Assembly: GCA_963573305.1 (NCBI GenBank)
Contig: OY754335.1
Span: 19,073,501 to 19,137,500, forward strand
Reading direction: 5' to 3'
From: Pyrrhosoma nymphula
Lineage: Eukaryota; Arthropoda; Insecta; Odonata; Coenagrionidae
Length of the DNA stretch: 64,000 nucleotides
The position numbers and the translations under genes were made by a program. Below are positions 9,960 through 21,729 of the stretch, piece after piece (position 1 is the stretch's first letter; the number at the start of each line of letters is the position of its first letter). Under the pieces are notes generated by a model, which saw nothing but the letters and a program-made list of their open reading frames with translations, was not told the origin of the DNA and searched no databases.

Positions 9960-12060
9960 ATTCCTTAAGGTAGCCTACCGATTAATCGTCTCTGTTTACA
10001 TACGGTTTTACTTCATTACTAGTCAGTGGTCGTAACAAAGGAGGTGTAGTCAGATTACAAATGTCCCATTGTATAATTTTGGTGCAGTCTGTAGCTTTAA
10101 AGTTTACGTTTGGTGGCATAAAAGGTATAATAGGATCATCTTCAGAAGTTGCTTTGCCTTGCCTTCAATATTCGTCAGTACCCAAGATCTCGAATGTGGT
10201 TTTTATCATCAATGACCATCGCCAAAAGTAAATTTTCGCGATGGGCAAAGTAAGCATTCCGTTGTCTATAACGTGAAGCACCTCTTGTGGCAGATACCGT
10301 GTTGTTTGAATAGTCTGATAAATATGATCTGGACTGTCAGTGAAATTCTTGTTTACCTTAATGGTAAACCGCATAGGCATGTGCGACTTTAAGATAAAAG
10401 TTTTGCCACATATTTTCAGAAGGACTCTTTACACTAATATATAGGCGCAAAACACTGTTAGCGGTAGTGAGTCATCGCGGTAGCATCAGCGGTATTGTGA
10501 CTAGGCCTGTGCGATTATTCGATTAATTGAATCGTCGATTCAATTATTTTTACAATTGATCGATTATTTCAGCACATCGATGTCTATTGCGGTAATCGAC
10601 TCGATTGTCAATTTTTTTCAAGTGTCAATTATAGTTCAATTGCCAATCGCTTTCAATCCACAATTATTGTCCGATAAGCGATTAATTGACGATTATTGAT
10701 GGTGGTCACGGCCTCCATCTACCCCTCCCTCCCTCCAGAAGTTAGCTAGCTATCCCGGCAATTAGCACTGCATCCGAGAAGCTCAGTCTCGGCGGGAACA
10801 TTGTCATCGACACACGCCAGAGTCTGTCGGATGAACACGCTGAGGATCTCATCTGCCTGTCTTCAAATAGCGATCTATTCCTTTAACTAATGAATAAAAA
10901 CCAACTGATTGAATTTTTTGCTGTTTTTCAAATTAATTCTGTCATTCTTCTCATTGCCAAAGAAAAGCCTTTGAAAAGCACGATTCAATCGAGTCCTGTC
11001 AATTTATTGGTTGATGTCACTTAGTTGAGCAATGACAATTAATTGACACCCATTTCGATGTCAATTAATTGGCCATTTTCAATTGATTGAATTAATTCAA
11101 TTAATTGCCATGTCTTCAATTCCTGACAGTTGAATCGACCACATATTCAATTATTCTTATAGTTGATCGATATCGATTATTTTCGATAATCGCACAGGCG
11201 TAAGTGCGACATAGGATCGGGGTCACGGATTGAAAAGTCTTCAGAACAGTGCCCTAACTGGATGACTTTTGATATGTCTAGTAAATACAATTCGTCTTTA
11301 TTTCGTAATTTTCTGTATTTGTATCTGCCTATCTACTTCAGGAATCACACAATGGATAGGGACAAATTCAATTACCGGTATCTTTTCACACCCAGGTAGA
11401 TCTTTTCCAATTGGCCCCAAATAACCTGTTGGGCCTGTTGTCATACCATCTAAGTGCTGGAAAAGGTGGCGGAATGGAAGTTCGTTGAAATGAGGAAGAC
11501 AAATACTCCATTGCAGTAGTCTTCCCACATGCAACTCAATTTGGCAAATTACACCACTTTTCCAACCAGCGTTTGTAATATTGCCATCACATCCGAGCGC
11601 TGCTAATTTGTTAAGTGATAACCCATTTTCTGAAAGATAGGAAGTAATACTGTTGGCTATGGCAGTTGCTGAGCTTGAGTAATGTTCCTCCTTTGATGCG
11701 CTGCGAAAATGTTTTCCACCAGCTTTTCAATAAAAATTTTAATACCCTTTCTACCCTCAAAATATAGTCCGTAAACATCTGCAGCTGTCTTGCTTTGCAG
11801 AGTGGCTCTCATAATTAATTTTTCTCTTGAGACATTACTCTTGTCTACAACATAGGAAGTATCTGATTCGGTAACTAACCCAATGTTCTGTGATACACTT
11901 GAACCAATGGCAGCAGTTTCACGTTCAGACACGCCATAACGGTCTGTTGTTACAGCTGTAGTTTTTATTGAAACTCTCATCTGCCACTGCGGTTTACCCG
12001 ATGAAGTCTCGACCACTGCCGTCAGAAATTTCTGAATAACAAACCTCCGTTAGTACTTCA
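9960..12060 (-). pseudogene. pseudogene of an uncharacterised arthropod multicopy protein family
   Basis: Read on the minus strand, a series of broken frames gives one colinear protein. At 12016-11657 comes 'TDRYGVSERETAAIGSSVSQ' and 'VYGLYFEGRKG'. At 11650-11300, in a shifted frame, come 'LAALGCDGN', 'QWSICLPHFNELPFRHLFQH' and 'GPTGYLGPIGKDL'. At about 11290-11203 comes 'CSEDFSIRDPDPMSH'. After the inserted element, at 10500-10400, comes 'LTTANSVLRLYISVKSPSEN', and at 10380-10165 'FTIKVNKNFTDSP' and 'YQTIQTTRYLPQEVL'. The last piece, about 10130-10025, is 'IIQWDICNLTTPPLLRPLT'. I recognise this architecture from many arthropod genomes, where it is abundant and unnamed; the copy number suggests a transposon origin, but the function is unknown to me. 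Several frameshifts and a stop show it is dead. A hAT-like element splits it at 10502-11202. Confidence 0.65.
10502..11202. mobile_element. hAT-like non-autonomous element inserted in the pseudogene
   Basis: Left end TAGGCCTGTGCGATTATTCG and inverted right end TACGCCTGTGCGATTATCG are near-identical terminal inverted repeats. Flanking octamers attgtgac and agtgcgac match at six of eight positions, as expected for an old hAT target duplication. The interior is dense in short palindromic ATTGATT/AATCGAT-type words and has no transposase. Removing it mentally makes the host pseudogene colinear ('MSH' on one side, 'LTTANSVLRLY' on the other), which confirms insertion. Confidence 0.75.
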
Positions 12061-12429
12061 TCGTTTTTCCATAAGTCTGAGTGATCAGATTGCTTTCTTT
12101 GAAAACTTTTCCTCTTGTTTCTTTCAGACATTGTTTTTGTTTCTTTCAAATCCAAAGACCCGATTTTCCCAATGCCGTATTTTATTTGTTAGTACATACA
12201 TTTCATTGTAAGTACACCAGTTAGTAATTAAATATGAGGATTATTTCACAACACTTTTTTCTAAGTACCTCTAGGCATAGGAATGTAACTGTAGTGTCTC
12301 AAAATTATTTGTTATAAAATGCAAAACTTTGAAATTTTACTAAAATCGCTTATTTATCACGTATTTCATATCTATTCGCGACAATAAGATATCATATAAG
12401 TATAATTTATATTATTTTAAGTCATTTTT
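12061..12429. other. no recognised feature
   Basis: AT-rich flank upstream of the pseudogene. The expected N-terminal continuation of the family is not clearly readable here. Confidence 0.35.
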
Positions 12430-12690
12430 CAATACTTCTAAAATCGTTTACGTGATATAGGACTGTAGTCTCACCACTCTTACATACTTAAAAAAACATT
12501 GAATGTTTAAGGTTCCTAATTATTTTTATCGCACTTTAACGGCAATGCGCGACCGGAAGATACATTTTTTTAAAAATATTTTATTATTATTTTGTCTTGC
12601 CTATACCAATGGCAACTTTTGCGCTCTATAGCATTCCGAAATAAAATACTTTATTTTTTTCGAACCACCCTACTGTCTATGCCTCTGCAT
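12430..12690. repeat. second copy of the CCACCCT-terminated repeat
   Basis: Colinear with 1850-2035: 'gcgaccggaagataca', 'ggcaacttttgcgctctat', 'cattccgaaataaa' and the terminal 'cgaaccaccctactgtctat'. Same orientation as the first copy and more diverged upstream. No coding content. Confidence 0.5.
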
Positions 12691-14045
12691 CAACTTATTA
12701 GGACGGGTGCTGACTCGGCAGTATGTGTGTTTCTGTCCCTCCCGGTATGACGTCAAGAAGTCTCGAAAATAACCGAAATGTCGTCGTTTAAATACTTTTC
12801 AAAAAACGCACAACATTATTCAATCCTTAACCACGCATTACCTATTTTAGTTTAAGAACGCCGGGCATTTTTTCGTAAATAAATGAAAAAATAGGATGTC
12901 ACCACCATTCCACCACAAAGCCAAAGAAATTTGCAACGAATATTGGGCATCCGTGGGCACGAATATATTCATAATATGCCCGGTAAATTCATAAAATTAT
13001 TGCATGTTCCAATAGATGATAGCTTAAGCTATAAGAATGAAAGTATAGGTGACTCATTTAAATAGTGGTCTCCTATAAAAATAAATATTTCCTATCAACT
13101 GTGTCTATCGCCTCTCCCGCAGTCCCATCATCCTGAATGCGTTAAGATAGCTTGAACGAGATTTTTATTCGTCACATTAGATACCGTATCCGAAATTTAT
13201 TTTAAAATGTAGGCTGTTTTAATAATCGTGAAATAATTATGATAATATTGATGACCCAAAAATTTGGTTTTATGTGACTGAGATTTTCATTAATTAGCTA
13301 GGTATAAATGTTCGAGTGTTGAATATTTATTTTTGCGCCGCACACTGAAAATGTCTTTTCAACCGAAGGTTTTTTTTGCCATCTTAAAAAAACAGTAATA
13401 AGGTGAGTAATTAATAAATTTATTTAAAAATTGGGAGATCATACGAGCTGTCCACCGTTTGTTTTCTGACGCGATCTATGCTTCAAAACTTCCTCATTTG
13501 TCCCATTTCTGCCCAACGTTGCGAAAACGCAATATTATTTTTATATATCTTTTGCTCTGATACTATTTTACTTGTAACTATAAATAAGTAGTCATTAAAT
13601 TAAAAAAAAAACCTTTTTTTAACAACATAATATTTTTTCTCATTTTCCTGAGGTCTTATTATAATTTTTTTGAATTTGGATAGCTTGGTTGTGAGATTTT
13701 TTCACCTATATTTTACTTCAAATTTCTATGCTTAGTATTAAATAATTAGCCGCAATGAAAATCAGCATTTTTAAAGTTGAAGTGTGTGTATCCTTATTAA
13801 TCCTAAAATGTTTTATTATATTATAGTAAAATTCTCTCTGGAGAGCACTGCCGTACCAATTTCCAGGGATAACGGCTTGTATTTGTTTGCAAATATCTCG
13901 GAAAGTAAAGCATTAAGCACTTATCTTTCATTAGGAAGATGATGAGATATTTTCATTTAAAACGAGGTCGAATTCATTGAATTTGGCGTGAAACGATAAC
14001 CTCTCTCGAACTACCTTAAAGGAGCTAAAAGGACGCATTCATCTC
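12691..14045. other. AT-rich, nothing recognised
   Basis: Long AT-rich spacer. I found no coding signature, terminal repeats or tandem structure that stands out. Confidence 0.45.
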
Positions 14046-14710
14046 CAGGGAGAGAGAGAACGCCTTCCCTTTTTTAGCGTTCGCCCTGGCTCATCCATCT
14101 CTTCCCGAGGAATTTTCTCTTCCGCGCGAGGAGCGTTATTTCATCCGATCGCAGCAGCGACTCTCCCCCCAGTCCCAACCTGCGTGAGAGTCTTAAATAG
14201 TCCGCCCGATCCCATTGAGCTATAATTCCTCGCGTAATCCACTCTCGGATGTTTGACGGATTCTCCGCCTCGAATTTTTTATTCACCAGTCCAATGCAAG
14301 CCTTCCTCCCCCCGTCCTTCCCGTCCTTTCCCTTCGCTCTGCAGAGTGAGGACGTCGTAAAAACGATTCAAGTCGTCTGTAGTCCCGGACGGCCTTTTCA
14401 GTCCCCTCCTCTCTGTCTTTTTAAGGAGATCGTCCTATTGCGTTTCTCATTCGGAAACTTTTCCTTTTGTCGATCAAGTTTCTTTATTTCTTCTTTCAAT
14501 ACAGCTCTCTCTCTCTTTCTCTCTGAGTCCATCCTGTTCGATCCTCGCGTACGATTGATCCCAAAAAAAGATTTAGATTTTTTTCTCCACACGCGTTTCA
14601 AGCACTCTCTTGAAAGTTTTTTTTTTCTCCACCTCCGAAGAAGCTGGCCTACTTATCTCGATTTGGGTGCAAATGTTCTCCTCACCGTAAAAAAGTGCGG
14701 GTGATACTTT
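14046..14710. other. pyrimidine-rich segment with an unexplained 151-codon open frame
   Basis: The plus strand is C/T-rich, with CTCTCT runs near 14510. An open frame at 14249-14704 encodes a Phe/Ser/Leu-rich product; overlapping frames are open on the minus strand as well, which is what a biased composition produces. I recognise no domain and do not call a gene. Confidence 0.35.
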
Positions 14711-15034
14711 TTTTTTCTTTCCTTGCAAGTAACGTGATGGAAACTCTAGTTTCGCAGCCTTCTGTTTGCAAGTGGGTAAAATTAGGTCTTCGATAACAAC
14801 TGAAGACGAAACGCGATCGTTTATAACCGGCCAAAGTGGTTGAGTTAAAATGGAAGCATACCGTTGAAAGAATATGAATATTTTTGTTCTCACTTGAGTA
14901 AATAATTTTGTTTTGCTTAAAATGTTGTAAAAGTCTGGTTTCGATGTTCCAAAAAGCGGTCTGCGGGAGATGCACAGCTCCAAACGTAAGGTTAAGTGGC
15001 CCGTAGTATTAATTTTGTAAGTAAATACTGTCCC
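14711..15034. other. no recognised feature
   Basis: Spacer upstream of a LINE fragment. Overlapping minus-strand frames show no domain. Confidence 0.4.
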
Positions 15035-15665
15035 CAGAGAAGCTGAAGGTTGACAATGCTCAACAAGGAGAGGTGCTTGAACCAGTGGAATCCTTCACCC
15101 ACCTCGGAAGCTTCATAGCATGAGGCGGTAGACGTTCTGCAAACATCAAGCGAAGAATAGCTCGAGCCACGAAAGAATTCATAATGAAAAATATACTGAT
15201 GTTTTTCAAAGGAAATAGGATTACCAATAAGGAACAAGAATCTGAAAGCATTCGTGCGGAGTGTAGCGCTATGCGGCTCAGTGACATCGATCATAGACAA
15301 GCTTGTACAAGAGAATAGAGGCTTTCAAATCCTGGTGCTGGATGTGGATGCTGAAGATCAAATGGACGGATAGGAACAGAAATGAAGAAGTCTACAGAGG
15401 AATAAAAGAGGAAAAAAAATCACATGGAGCACTAACAGGAAAACAAGGATCAGATGGTCCACGCTTTGAGGTGCAACGAATTGGTAAGAGCGTAATGAAA
15501 GGGAAAATAGAAGGGAAAGCCCAATGAGGAAGACCAGGGCACGAACACCTGGGCCAGCTAAAACGGGATATGGAGCAAGATTCACAAGGAAACAATGGAG
15601 TTAGCAGGGCACAGAGTGGAAAAGAAGGCTGCAGTCAACCAATCCCAGGATTGGGCTAATGATGA
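15035..15665 (+). pseudogene. LINE reverse transcriptase C-terminal region
   Basis: Reading across stops and frameshifts gives 'EPVESFTHLGS', 'SANIKRRIARATKEF', then 'MLKIKWTDRNRNEEVYRGI', 'MKGKIEGKAQ' and a GRP motif: the order found after the RT catalytic core in many insect LINEs (thumb/connection region, KWTDK motif, basic GKxxRGRP tail). It ends at 'gggctaatgatgatgg', which may be the 3' tail. Related pieces are at 7.6 kb and 54.9-55.3 kb. The catalytic YADD region is missing, so it is a 5'-truncated copy. Confidence 0.7.
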
Positions 15666-16514
15666 TGGTATTATCCCCAGCAGTAGTCCCTGGTTCTTCC
15701 AATGGAAATGGAAATTGAATTCGATTGTGAGCCAGCTTTAGTTGAACCGCTTGTGGATAAAAAGTCTATCAACGATTGGTATAATCTGCTTCGTTCCCCG
15801 ATTGAGCGATCTTTATGAGCCCAAGCAGTTTACCAAACATGAACGAAAATTTATATCTGACATTTTAACGATTTCCACGATTTCCATTGACTATTCATCA
15901 GATGCCTGCCTTTCCCCTGCAATGTGCATCGTTTACAATGATGTCACAACTCTCCCAGATTTACTTGATCAGTATTGTATAGTTTTTCTTCTATTAGTCG
16001 CAACGACATGCAATGGGCCGAATTCATCTCGAGCCAGGAACACCCAGAGATCTGCCAATGCAATCCTGGAATCCCAAGGACTCAGACTCAGTTCTATCTT
16101 AATCAAAGTAATGTCTGAAAAATACGCTAGTGAATCATTGTAATGTCTTGGGAGAGAAGGACTCCTAGGAATGACACTATGCTGGAAAATCTGTGAAGAA
16201 AGTACTTGATCTAGTAGGTGGATGCAGCTGAAGTTCGTGGAATTCCATAATCGAATAGGGAACATGATTAATTAATATTCTAAAGGCGATCGTTTTAGAT
16301 TTATTTCATGTTTCGCTCAACTATATCATATTCAAGAATAAGGGTTTTAATAAGGGAATTAGGGTTTGATACCCACTCACATATACATTCATTATTTCTG
16401 GTTAGGGGTTAATATCTGTTTCGGTTATTAAAAATAATAGGAAAATTCGGAAAGACAGTACTCTGATGCATTATTTTCTCATTTTTTTCGTTTTTCTTAA
16501 AGAATATTAATTTA
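15666..16514. other. no recognised feature
   Basis: An open frame of 133 codons at 15742-16143 (plus) overlaps another on the minus strand; neither shows a domain. No repeat ends recognised. Confidence 0.35.
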
Positions 16515-17015
16515 TTAATCAATATCAATTTTTTGCCCTTCAAAGTAATCCCCCTTAGATATAATACACTTGTGCCAGTGGTTTTTCCAATCTTGGAAGC
16601 ACTTCTGGAACTCACTTTTCGGTATAGAGTTCAGCTCCTTCAGAGATTCTGTTTTTATCCCATTAATGGTGGTAAAATGTCGTCCTTTCATGGTTCTCTT
16701 CAGTCTCTGGAATAGAAAGAAGTCACAGGGGGCCATGTCTCGAAAATACAGTGGCTGAGGCAAAATAACGGTTTTTTTTACCAAAACATCTCGAATAAGC
16801 AGTGAGGTGTGAGCGGGAGCATTATCGTGGTGCTATTTCCACTAGTTGTTTTGCCACAATTCTGGGTGTTTTCGTCGGATTGCTTCACGCAAACGGCGCA
16901 TTAATTCCAAGTAGTATTTCTTATCGTCCGTACAACCGTATGGCAGGAACGCGTAATCATTGAAAATCTGAATTATAAAGCCCGCGAAATTTAAACATTC
17001 CCGTTATTTTTTATC
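16515..17015 (-). pseudogene. mariner (DD34D-type) transposase, C-terminal two thirds
   Basis: The minus strand reads in one frame from about 17005: 'DYAFLPYGCTDDKKYYLELM', then 'RRLREAIRRKHPELWQNN', two TAG stops close together, then 'HHDNAPAHTSLLIRDVL', 'DMAPCDFFLF' and 'CFQDWKNHWHKCI', ending 'DYFEGQKIDID' at a stop at 16515. The Asp of HDNAP and the Asp of PCDFF are the second and third catalytic residues; I count 33 residues between them, one fewer than the usual 34, so there is a small in-frame loss. The stops at about 16828 and 16837 inactivate it. No TIR was recognised at either side. The same family appears at 1-143. Confidence 0.9.
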
Positions 17016-17070
17016 ACACCTCGTATAATCCGTAGATTCACGCGAACTTGAGTGGAATTTAAACATGATG

Positions 17071-17420
17071 AAATATAAACCGTGCAATTTTCCACAATAT
17101 AAATTTACTTTTAACCCGGGGTTGGATGTTGACACATCATCTTTAGGTGACAAGTGGTGCTAAGTGCGCGCAATTTACATATATTCGGGAGAGGGTGGGG
17201 GAAAGGAAAGGGAGCTCCTTTTTCCTCTCCCATTGGTCAGCTAAAACCTTCTGTTTTCCTCACTTCACCAACCTAACCTGTTCCTTGCTCTTTCCCCACC
17301 ATCTCCCCAATATGTATAAATTGTGCGCACTTAGCACCACTTGTCACCTGACGATGAATTATCAACATTGGAACTCGGTTGGAAAGTAAATTTATGTTGT
17401 GTAAAACTGCACGGTTTTTA
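17071..17420. repeat. fold-back inverted repeat with Penelope-type end motif
   Basis: Left arm 17071-17193 and right arm about 17310-17420 are inverted copies: 'aaccgtgcaattttccaca' against 'aactgcacggttttta', and 'gacaagtggtgctaagtgcg' against 'cgcacttagcaccacttgtc'. The right arm carries CACCTGACGATG followed about 20 bases later by TTGGAAC, a degenerate version of the hammerhead-like motif. The centre holds a GA-rich and then CT-rich segment with no coding content. Confidence 0.7.
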
Positions 17421-18639
17421 TTTAATCTAATCCTAATAAGTTTAAATTAATTTGGCATTTGGGGGTCGCTCCACCTTAGGGGTTAAAAGCTTTTTCTTGC
17501 CATTTATGTATTTACGTAGATACCTTAGCGAGAGAAGTTGGAAAAAATTATCGCCGTTCTCTCAACAAGCGATAAATGCTGCTTGCGGCCGAAAAAATTC
17601 ACCCGAAATTCTGGGAAGCTTTTCAGAACATTTCATGGCTGGGAGTGGCCACAAGTGGACGAATCCCAGCGAACCATACGTGCGTGGAATGCCTAACGAC
17701 GATTTCCACAAAAATATTTCATGGTATAAAAGAAAGTCTTTTTATATCACCGTATTACTCAAAAATGCTCCCTACAACATCGAAATGAAAGCCCGTATTA
17801 GATCTCAGTGCCCCCTTTTTTTAATTCACTAGAAGCTATAAATTTTGTTTCAGTAGAATCGAAGAATCTCGAAATACACTGGTGAAACAAGTGAAGGTCT
17901 TATACACTGAAAACTATGCTCACGGTCTGTGAATGATTTTCACTCTCTTGCCATAAATAATTCCCTTCACCGAGGGATGCCTCTGAATCTAATTCTTTTC
18001 CGAGTGAACGGCAAACGTTCCTTCGCTCTTTCTCAAGAATTTGCATCGTAAATAGATCATTTCTCGCCATCATTTTAGATGCGTCCGTCAATCAAGTATA
18101 TTTCTGAGCGCCAAGATGGGATAGAAAACTGAAGGGATTGCCAAGACTGCAAATAATGGTAACTCCGGTATTCCTGGGTGTTCTACTTCATCATTTTATG
18201 CAAAAACCAACTTTATGCAAACCACGCTGGTATGTTTTACTCATTGTCTAGCAACATTGGTGCTGAATTAATTATTTTCCACCTTGTTGAGTAATCTATT
18301 TTTACACCTATGAGTTACGTCTGACAATGCCCATAAAATCTTGCAGGGAACTGTGATTCCTCATTATGAAGTCAAGAAGTATTCAATAATAATAATACTT
18401 GAATTTTGACTCCTTAATCTTCTGTTTGGACATTCTTTGCTGAATAAGGTATTTTTCCTCTAGCAAAGCAGTCTCTTTTGTCTTACATCTCAGTGAACTC
18501 TTTTGAAGGACTGTGGTCCCCCACTACAAGACTGGGACAGTTAAATTCATATCAATGAAATTACTGGAACCTTTGTCTGATTTATTGTTGGCACATCTTC
18601 AAGATCGAGAAATGAGTCTTCTCTAGCTTCTTCAGAGAT
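17421..18639. other. no recognised feature
   Basis: A 126-codon open frame at 17452-17832 (plus) has no domain I recognise and is overlapped by another frame. Nothing else supported. Confidence 0.35.
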
Positions 18640-19173
18640 TCATTATAATAACGTTTTGTACTTTTCTACACTTTTCATTTTTTAAACACACTACGCGTTT
18701 CACCAATTTTACGGCATCGTCAGGTGTAGTAGTTTGTTTACATATATTATATTGTTGTCATTGTTATATAAAGAACATTAAATTTGTTTTTAAAGAAATG
18801 TTTACATTAAAAAAATTTCAAAAAGGAATTACTTTCTGGAAAATGTTTGTTAAAAAACGTTGACCTTTCTCATACCACCACCCCTTGATTTCATTGTTTT
18901 TGCCAAGCATTGTATGTAAATTTTTGTTGTTAACATTCTCATGTTAAAACTTTTTTACCGCATTTTCATATTTGTTTAATTTCCTTTTTGTCATTTTTTT
19001 AATGTACTTAAACATTTCTTTAAAAAACAAATTTAACGTTCTTTATCTAACAACAAAAACAATATCATATGTTAACAAACTACTACACCTGACGATGCCA
19101 TAAAATTGGTGAAACGCGTAATGTGTTTAAAAACTAAAAAGTCTAGAAAAGTACAAAACTTTATTATAATGAA
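18640..19173. repeat. long fold-back inverted repeat with hammerhead-like cores
   Basis: Arms of about 180 bases (18640-18820 and 18995-19173) are inverted copies. Each contains, near 18697-18723 (minus) and 19089-19115 (plus), CTGACGA, a short GCCA/TGGT hairpin with a TAAAAT loop, and GAAACGCGT. The arm ends read 'aaagtacaaaactttattat'. The same family recurs, shorter, at 32.8-33.05 kb. The centre (18821-18994) shows no readable protein. Confidence 0.8.
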
Positions 19174-19304
19174 TATTAAAAGTTTCTACAAAGTAGAGCC
19201 TGTAGCTGTAGATTTTATTCTTTAGAGATGTGTGGTACCTATCGACGCACGGTTAAAAATTGGTGCTGTAAATTAATGATTTGTTTCTTTTGATTCTCTG
19301 CTTT

Positions 19305-19680
19305 CTTAAGGCCATTTTAAACGAGGCACTTTTTTGCACAATCTGATTTATGTATGGGTTTACATTGAAAATTGCGTCGTGTAAAGCGGTGAATTGCATG
19401 AATTCATGAGCAAATGAATAAACGAGAGATGGAGAAATAACCCGTGCTCTAATTCCGTGCTCGCGTTCTCGAAATTTCTGTATAGGTGTAGCAATACTTG
19501 GTGGCACTCGCCCGTGCAGAAAACGACGCCAGGGGAAGAAGATCATACAAGAGAGGAGGGATAAACCCGCTCATCAACGCTTAATTCGTTCTCAGTGACC
19601 TTAAACGCTCCGCTGGCGAGTGCCACCAAGTTTCGCTACACCCATACTGTATTAAGGCCTCGTGTAAAACGGCCTTTAAG
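19305..19680. mobile_element. MITE family A, copy 1
   Basis: Left end 'cttaaggccattttaaacga' and the inverted right end 'cttaaaggccgttttacacg' form terminal inverted repeats, both continuing into 'gaggc'. The left part matches, inverted, the element at 21846-22077 ('tctcgtttatgcatttgagc', 'gcacgacgcaa'). It carries a nested insertion at 19481-19646. Confidence 0.75.
19481..19646. mobile_element. MITE family B, copy nested in MITE A
   Basis: The ends 'tataggtgtagcaatacttg' and 'caagtttcgctacacccata' are inverted copies, extended inward by 'gtggcactcgcc' and 'ggcgagtgccac'. This matches the element at 63063-63280. TA at the boundaries suggests a TA target. About 166 bases, no coding content. 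Confidence 0.75.
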
Positions 19681-21729
19681 ACAGTAAGAATAAAGAAGGT
19701 GATGGAAATTTTCTATTTATACCCATAATGTGAGAATTATATATGAAACATTAAAAATCTTAGGTCATTAACTTTGTTGAATTCCATTATTCCAGTAGTC
19801 CATTACGTGCATGTTTATTCAGTTACAAAAAACCACAAGGCAAGAATAAAACTCTTCATCCGATTCGGCGTCATTTACATCTTTCGGTCTCCTATAAGTT
19901 TTTTCACTGAAAAAATTCGTACTCTATGAAACAGTTCCTCCTAATCAAGCCGAAAACGACTTTTCATTTTGGCACTGAAACAGCCCAGATGAAAATTACC
20001 GGAGACCGTTTCTCTGCTTCCGTCGCAAAAATGTATTTCTGCGTGCGTATTAAAGTTTCAAAAGCCGCTCGTATAAAGTTACGCGGGAAAATTTTCTGGA
20101 TTTCTTTCAAGCTCTGCCGATTCGGTCCTGAGACTCGTTTACGCCGATCATATGAAAGAGGAAACCTGCTTGCATAAGTATCTATTTCCGGGGTCCGTAT
20201 TCAAACTCAACTTTTTCCGTTTACTAAGCGTATAATCCGCACTCTCTGGATGGAGTGTATCCCAAGTGAACGCATCGTAAAAAGACGTTCGCTTAAAAGG
20301 AGACGTTAATATCTGTTAGCCGCCCCAGTTCCCACCGGAATCCATTTCATAATGGCTCGTAAAAAGTGAATCCTGCTCCCCTTCTATCCTCAAAGACAGT
20401 CTTCTACTGTATCCTTGAGGAAGACATAAATGGGATCCGGCACCCCCTGTTAATGGCAGTTAATAATAGCGTTCCCCAAAGATGATTGTCATTTTCAAAC
20501 TGATTGATGTCACTCCAGAGTCACGACCAGTTTCGAGTGTTCAAAAAACTAGTGAGTGTTTAAGACATGTTTTGCGCTCATGATTCTTTTCGAGTGCACG
20601 ATGAAAGAAGTCTCAAACGAGGGAATTGCCTCATCGCATGTGACGCTGAAAGTGTTGGAAGGCAGGTGCATTTCTGCTGCTCCATTCGTCTTCAGGGTGT
20701 AAATATTTATTTTAAAAAATGCTTCGACGTTTAAGGCCGTGACATAGTATCACTCGTTAAATTTCATTTTGCTTATTTATCCTCTTTTTTTCAAAAATAT
20801 TTTAATGCCTTCCCATCAGATTGCCTCTCGTTTCATGTATCCTTTCTTTAATTTGCTTGTTTATTCCTGTGTTAACCGGCAAAGCGGCAAATGCCCGAAT
20901 TGACGTTTTAGCGTGGTAAAATCTCAGTTGGTTATTATAATGTCTCCACAATATCAGGATTTTTGAATCACTATGAGCAAAGAAGTTAAAAATAATTTTT
21001 TACATGCAGAACCAAGGACTAAGTTTGTTATGCCATTCCATTTGTAGGAGTTATGGAGTCACTGCTAACTATGAAGGTGAATTTTCAAAAAAAACTGAAT
21101 GAATGACGACCAAGGCTGACTAACAGTAGTAGTTTTTTTAGTGGCGTTCAAAATTCAGTTACTGCCACAAATATTTGATGATCGTGCTGGATCTCGAGTT
21201 CTCGTCCCATAAACACTCTCTGAAGACTGAGATACCCGGAAACATTACGCAACTTGCCATAAGTCTCCTACTAATCGGGTGGCTATCATCTGCTTTCTTT
21301 TACTCTTACCATGCGATATAACCCTTTGTTCAATTGCCACATCTTTCATTATATCCCTGGTGTATTTTCCCGCGAACTTCCTTTTGTTAACTCTCCCAGT
21401 ATTTCACCTTCCGTTATACCACCGTGAATGCTTGTCCCTTCTTCGACGTTCGTCCCATTTGCGTTCTTTAGACTCATTGTTTGGTGAATCGGATTCCTTC
21501 CATCTCAACGATTCCCATGGACCGTGCAGGAAGTAACTTTTTTTTATGATACCTTCACCACCAAATGGCTGGCTCCTTGATGTGATATTATTTTAGCTTA
21601 GCTGAAATTCGAGTTTAACCTTTCACCGTTACACAACACATTGCATGCATACCCGTCATGCCATTCCCTTTTTGGGTTGGCGAAGTCACAGAGTTTAGTC
21701 ATTGCCGTTAGCCCAGCAAAACTGAATCC
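19681..21729. other. 2 kb without supported features
   Basis: Ordinary AT-rich sequence. Open frames below 90 codons only; none recognised. Confidence 0.4.

Noticed and set aside
14249..14704. A 151-codon gene
   Set aside because: Low-complexity pyrimidine-rich DNA with several overlapping open frames on both strands, no domain.
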